A stretch of DNA of 17,552 nucleotides from CAVUAN01 sp963739435 (GTDB lineage Bacteria > Acidobacteriota > Thermoanaerobaculia > UBA5066 > Gp7-AA6). The notes beneath the pieces are model-generated. The model was not told where the DNA came from and did not search any database. It saw nothing but the letters and a program-made list of their open reading frames with translations. The stretch lies in NCBI GenBank assembly GCA_963739435.1, contig CAVUAN010000010.1, forward strand, positions 1 to 17,552. Direction: 5' to 3'. This document shows, piece by piece, positions 15,781 through 17,552 of this stretch. Both the position numbers and the translations under genes were made by a program. Every line of letters starts with the position of its first letter. Positions within the stretch are counted from its first letter, which is position 1.

Positions 15781-17462
15781 TGCTCGTCCCCGTCATCGAA
15801 CAGCGGTCGAGTCGGCGCGGCGTCGCCTTCGCTCCGGCTTGGGCCGTCGGCGTCGCCTCGGCGCGAGTTCGGCGCCGCGGGCAGGTTCTCGACTCTGCAG
15901 GCTGTAGTCGTCGTGGCCCCATTCGCAGCGGCGCAGCACGGCGTTCGGGAATCTTCTTGACCGTCAGGTTCGGGAAGGCGTCCGGCCTTGCCGCGGAACG
16001 CCGCGCAGCAGACGAGCAGCGTCCGCTCGTCGCCGACCTCGTCGCTCAGCGCCGCGAGCTGCTCGCGGGTCAGCGTCTGCGTCGTGACGTAGATGAAGTC
16101 GCGCTCGGTCGAGTGGCCGTGCTGCCAGTAGACGGTATCGCTCGGGTGCGTAGGTGAAGCCCTCGAGCTTGCACATCGCCTCGGCCAGCATCGCGGCGTT
16201 GTACTCCTTGCTGATGACCCAGTTGCCCCACTTGTCCTTCTCCAGCAGCGACGGCGCAAGGCGGAAGTAGCGGAAGCCGCCGCCGCCCTTCCAGCCAGTC
16301 GCCTCGGTGACGCCGCCGGGGTCCTCGCCGTCAATCACCTTCTTCAGCCGCGGAATGATGTGCGTGTGGCAGTGCTCGCCGAGCTCGACCATGATCCAGC
16401 GACGGCCCATCTTGTGGGCGACGGCGCCGGTCGTGCCGGAGCCGGCGAAGGAATCGAGCACCAGGTCGCCCGGGTTCGTTGCGATCTCTATGACTCTCTC
16501 GATGAGCCGTTCGGGCTTTGGTGTTGCAAACAGTCCTCCGCGCTCGGGAACGAGGCCATGTACCTCCTTCTTTGCCTCTTGCGTGTTGTCCCGACATCGT
16601 CGTGCGACCAGATGCGATTGCGGGCACGACGCCTCCATGGACGTCGGAGAGAAATCGCTTCAGCCGCGGCATGTTGTCTCCGTCTGTGCCCCACCAGATT
16701 CGACCATCTGCATCCAACTCATCGAATTTCTCTCTGGAGACGCGCCAATACATTCGCCTTGGGCGGGCCAGCGATAGACTCGCCCAGAGGGCGTTGTGAT
16801 CGGATAGCGTGCCACGCCGAGTACGGTTTCTCGCCGTACAGGATCACCTGAAGTCCAGGGCCCGCGAGGATCGTTGTCTGGATTCTTGTAACTCGCGTGT
16901 CGTGTCTTCCGTTCGAGGAAGCAGATTCGCGCTGCCATAGCGCTGCGTTCCTTCGCGTACACGAGGACGTGGTCGTGGCAGTCGAAGATGTCGGCGCCGT
17001 GCTCTTCGGTGCAAATCAGTCTTCTGCCAGATCACGTTGGCGACAAAGTTCGCGCCTGCCAAAAACCTCGTCACACAGCACCTTGAGATAGTGCGCCTCA
17101 TTGTCGTCAATGGTGATCCAGAGTGACCCGTCGTCCGACAGCAAGCCGCCGAAGTAGTCTCCAGCCGGTCGCGCATCAGCGACAGCCAAAGCGAGTGCTC
17201 GACCCCGTCGTCGTAGTGGGTGAACGCGCTCCGGTGTTGTAGGGCGGGTCGATGAAGATGCACTTGATCTTGCCGGCGAACTCCTGCTCCAGCGCCTTCA
17301 GCGCCAGCAGGTTGTCGCCGAAGATCAGCCGGTTGTCGAAGATGTCGTGCTCGGTCACGCGCTGCGCGCGTGGTACGACTTCTCCGGGTCCTCCAGCAGA
17401 ATCCGCGGCTCCAGCCGCGGCCGGTTCTCCTTCCCGATCCAGGTCAGTTCGAGTCTCGTCTT
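15777..17462 (-). CDS. Type III DNA methyltransferase Mod subunit, frame changes, start codon missing
   Basis: A beta-class adenine methyltransferase, in which the catalytic DPPY motif precedes the AdoMet loop: IKCIFIDPPYNTG (17231-17250 for DPPYNTG) and later LDSFAGSGTTGAVAHKMGRR (about 16400-16451). Between them lies the target-recognition region. Other family parts are LELTWIGKENRPRLEPRILL, FDNRLIFGDNLLALKALE, FTHYDDGVEHSLWLSLMRDR, YKNPDNDPRGPWTSGD and GGLFATPKPERLIERVIEIA. Frame changes lie near 17367, 17230 and at several later points. Homology begins at about 17462, but no ATG, GTG or TTG lies between there and an in-frame TAG (17485-17487); the upstream bases look like a GGGGTCA repeat. 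With Res it would recognise and cut unmodified DNA. Total length is about 562 codons, close to normal. Confidence 0.83.
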
Positions 17463-17463
17463 T

Positions 17464-17486
17464 TGAAATGAAATGGTTGACCCCTA
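17464..17486 (-). repeat. Possible variant GGGGTCA repeat in front of mod
   Basis: The minus strand reads AGGGGTCAACCATTTCATTT and a few more bases. It shares only GGGGTCA with the other repeats, in the same orientation as those at 6887, 12334 and 12608. It directly abuts the first homologous codon of mod. The remaining bases to the window end (17487-17552) show no gene. Confidence 0.4.
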
Positions 17487-17552
17487 AACGCCCCGGGCAG
17501 CGCCCAGGTGAATGAATTCGCGACCGGACACGTACACCGTAAGCAATACATC

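Overview
The window is a GC-rich bacterial chromosome fragment. The mix of genes suggests a soil or sediment lineage such as Acidobacteriota: a TolB/PD40-type protein, a secreted ankyrin protein, DUF4403, an Ior-type molybdo-oxidoreductase with its own cytochrome c, KGG-type small peptides and many dispersed repeats beginning TGGGGTCAG. That taxonomic guess is an inference of low confidence. No rRNA, tRNA or CRISPR array was seen.

Left part (1-9 kb): a PD40 beta-propeller protein; a RelE-like toxin with its AbrB-like antitoxin and a palindromic operator; a frameshifted small zinc-ribbon gene; an ankyrin lipoprotein with a tiny overlapping ORF; an NAD-dependent epimerase-like protein; two tandemly duplicated small genes with a KGG (double-glycine) leader behind a sigma-54-like promoter; a divergent DUF4403 gene; a small secreted protein bracketed by inverted repeats; a MOSC protein; a tiny LysM protein; a lone receiver-domain protein; and a lysine-rich small peptide.

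Middle part (8.9-12.2 kb, minus strand): a three-gene operon for a periplasmic molybdenum hydroxylase. It runs from the 2Fe-2S subunit to the Tat-exported molybdopterin subunit to a diheme cytochrome c, with overlapping start and stop codons. Electrons would pass from substrate through Mo and Fe-S to the cytochrome.

Right part (12.6-17.5 kb, minus strand): a type III restriction-modification locus, mod-res, followed by a DUF262 gene whose 3' end is cut off by a TGGGGTCAG repeat. The 5' end of mod has no usable start codon and abuts another GGGGTCA sequence.

Two things cut across the window. First, a family of short repeats (REP-like; two subfamilies) sits at gene boundaries and appears to have truncated or re-started several genes. 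Second, the genes at 9.5-12.1 kb and 13.1-17.4 kb carry many 1-2 base frame changes, yet keep near-normal total lengths, catalytic motifs and start/stop overlaps. This fits assembly or base-calling indels better than old decay, but reads are needed to decide.

The best candidate for something little described is the tandem pair of KGG-leader peptides (4083-4411). Their C-terminal parts share a VSLx[FY]GK[IV] motif that resembles a terminal beta-strand of Hcp/tail-tube proteins.
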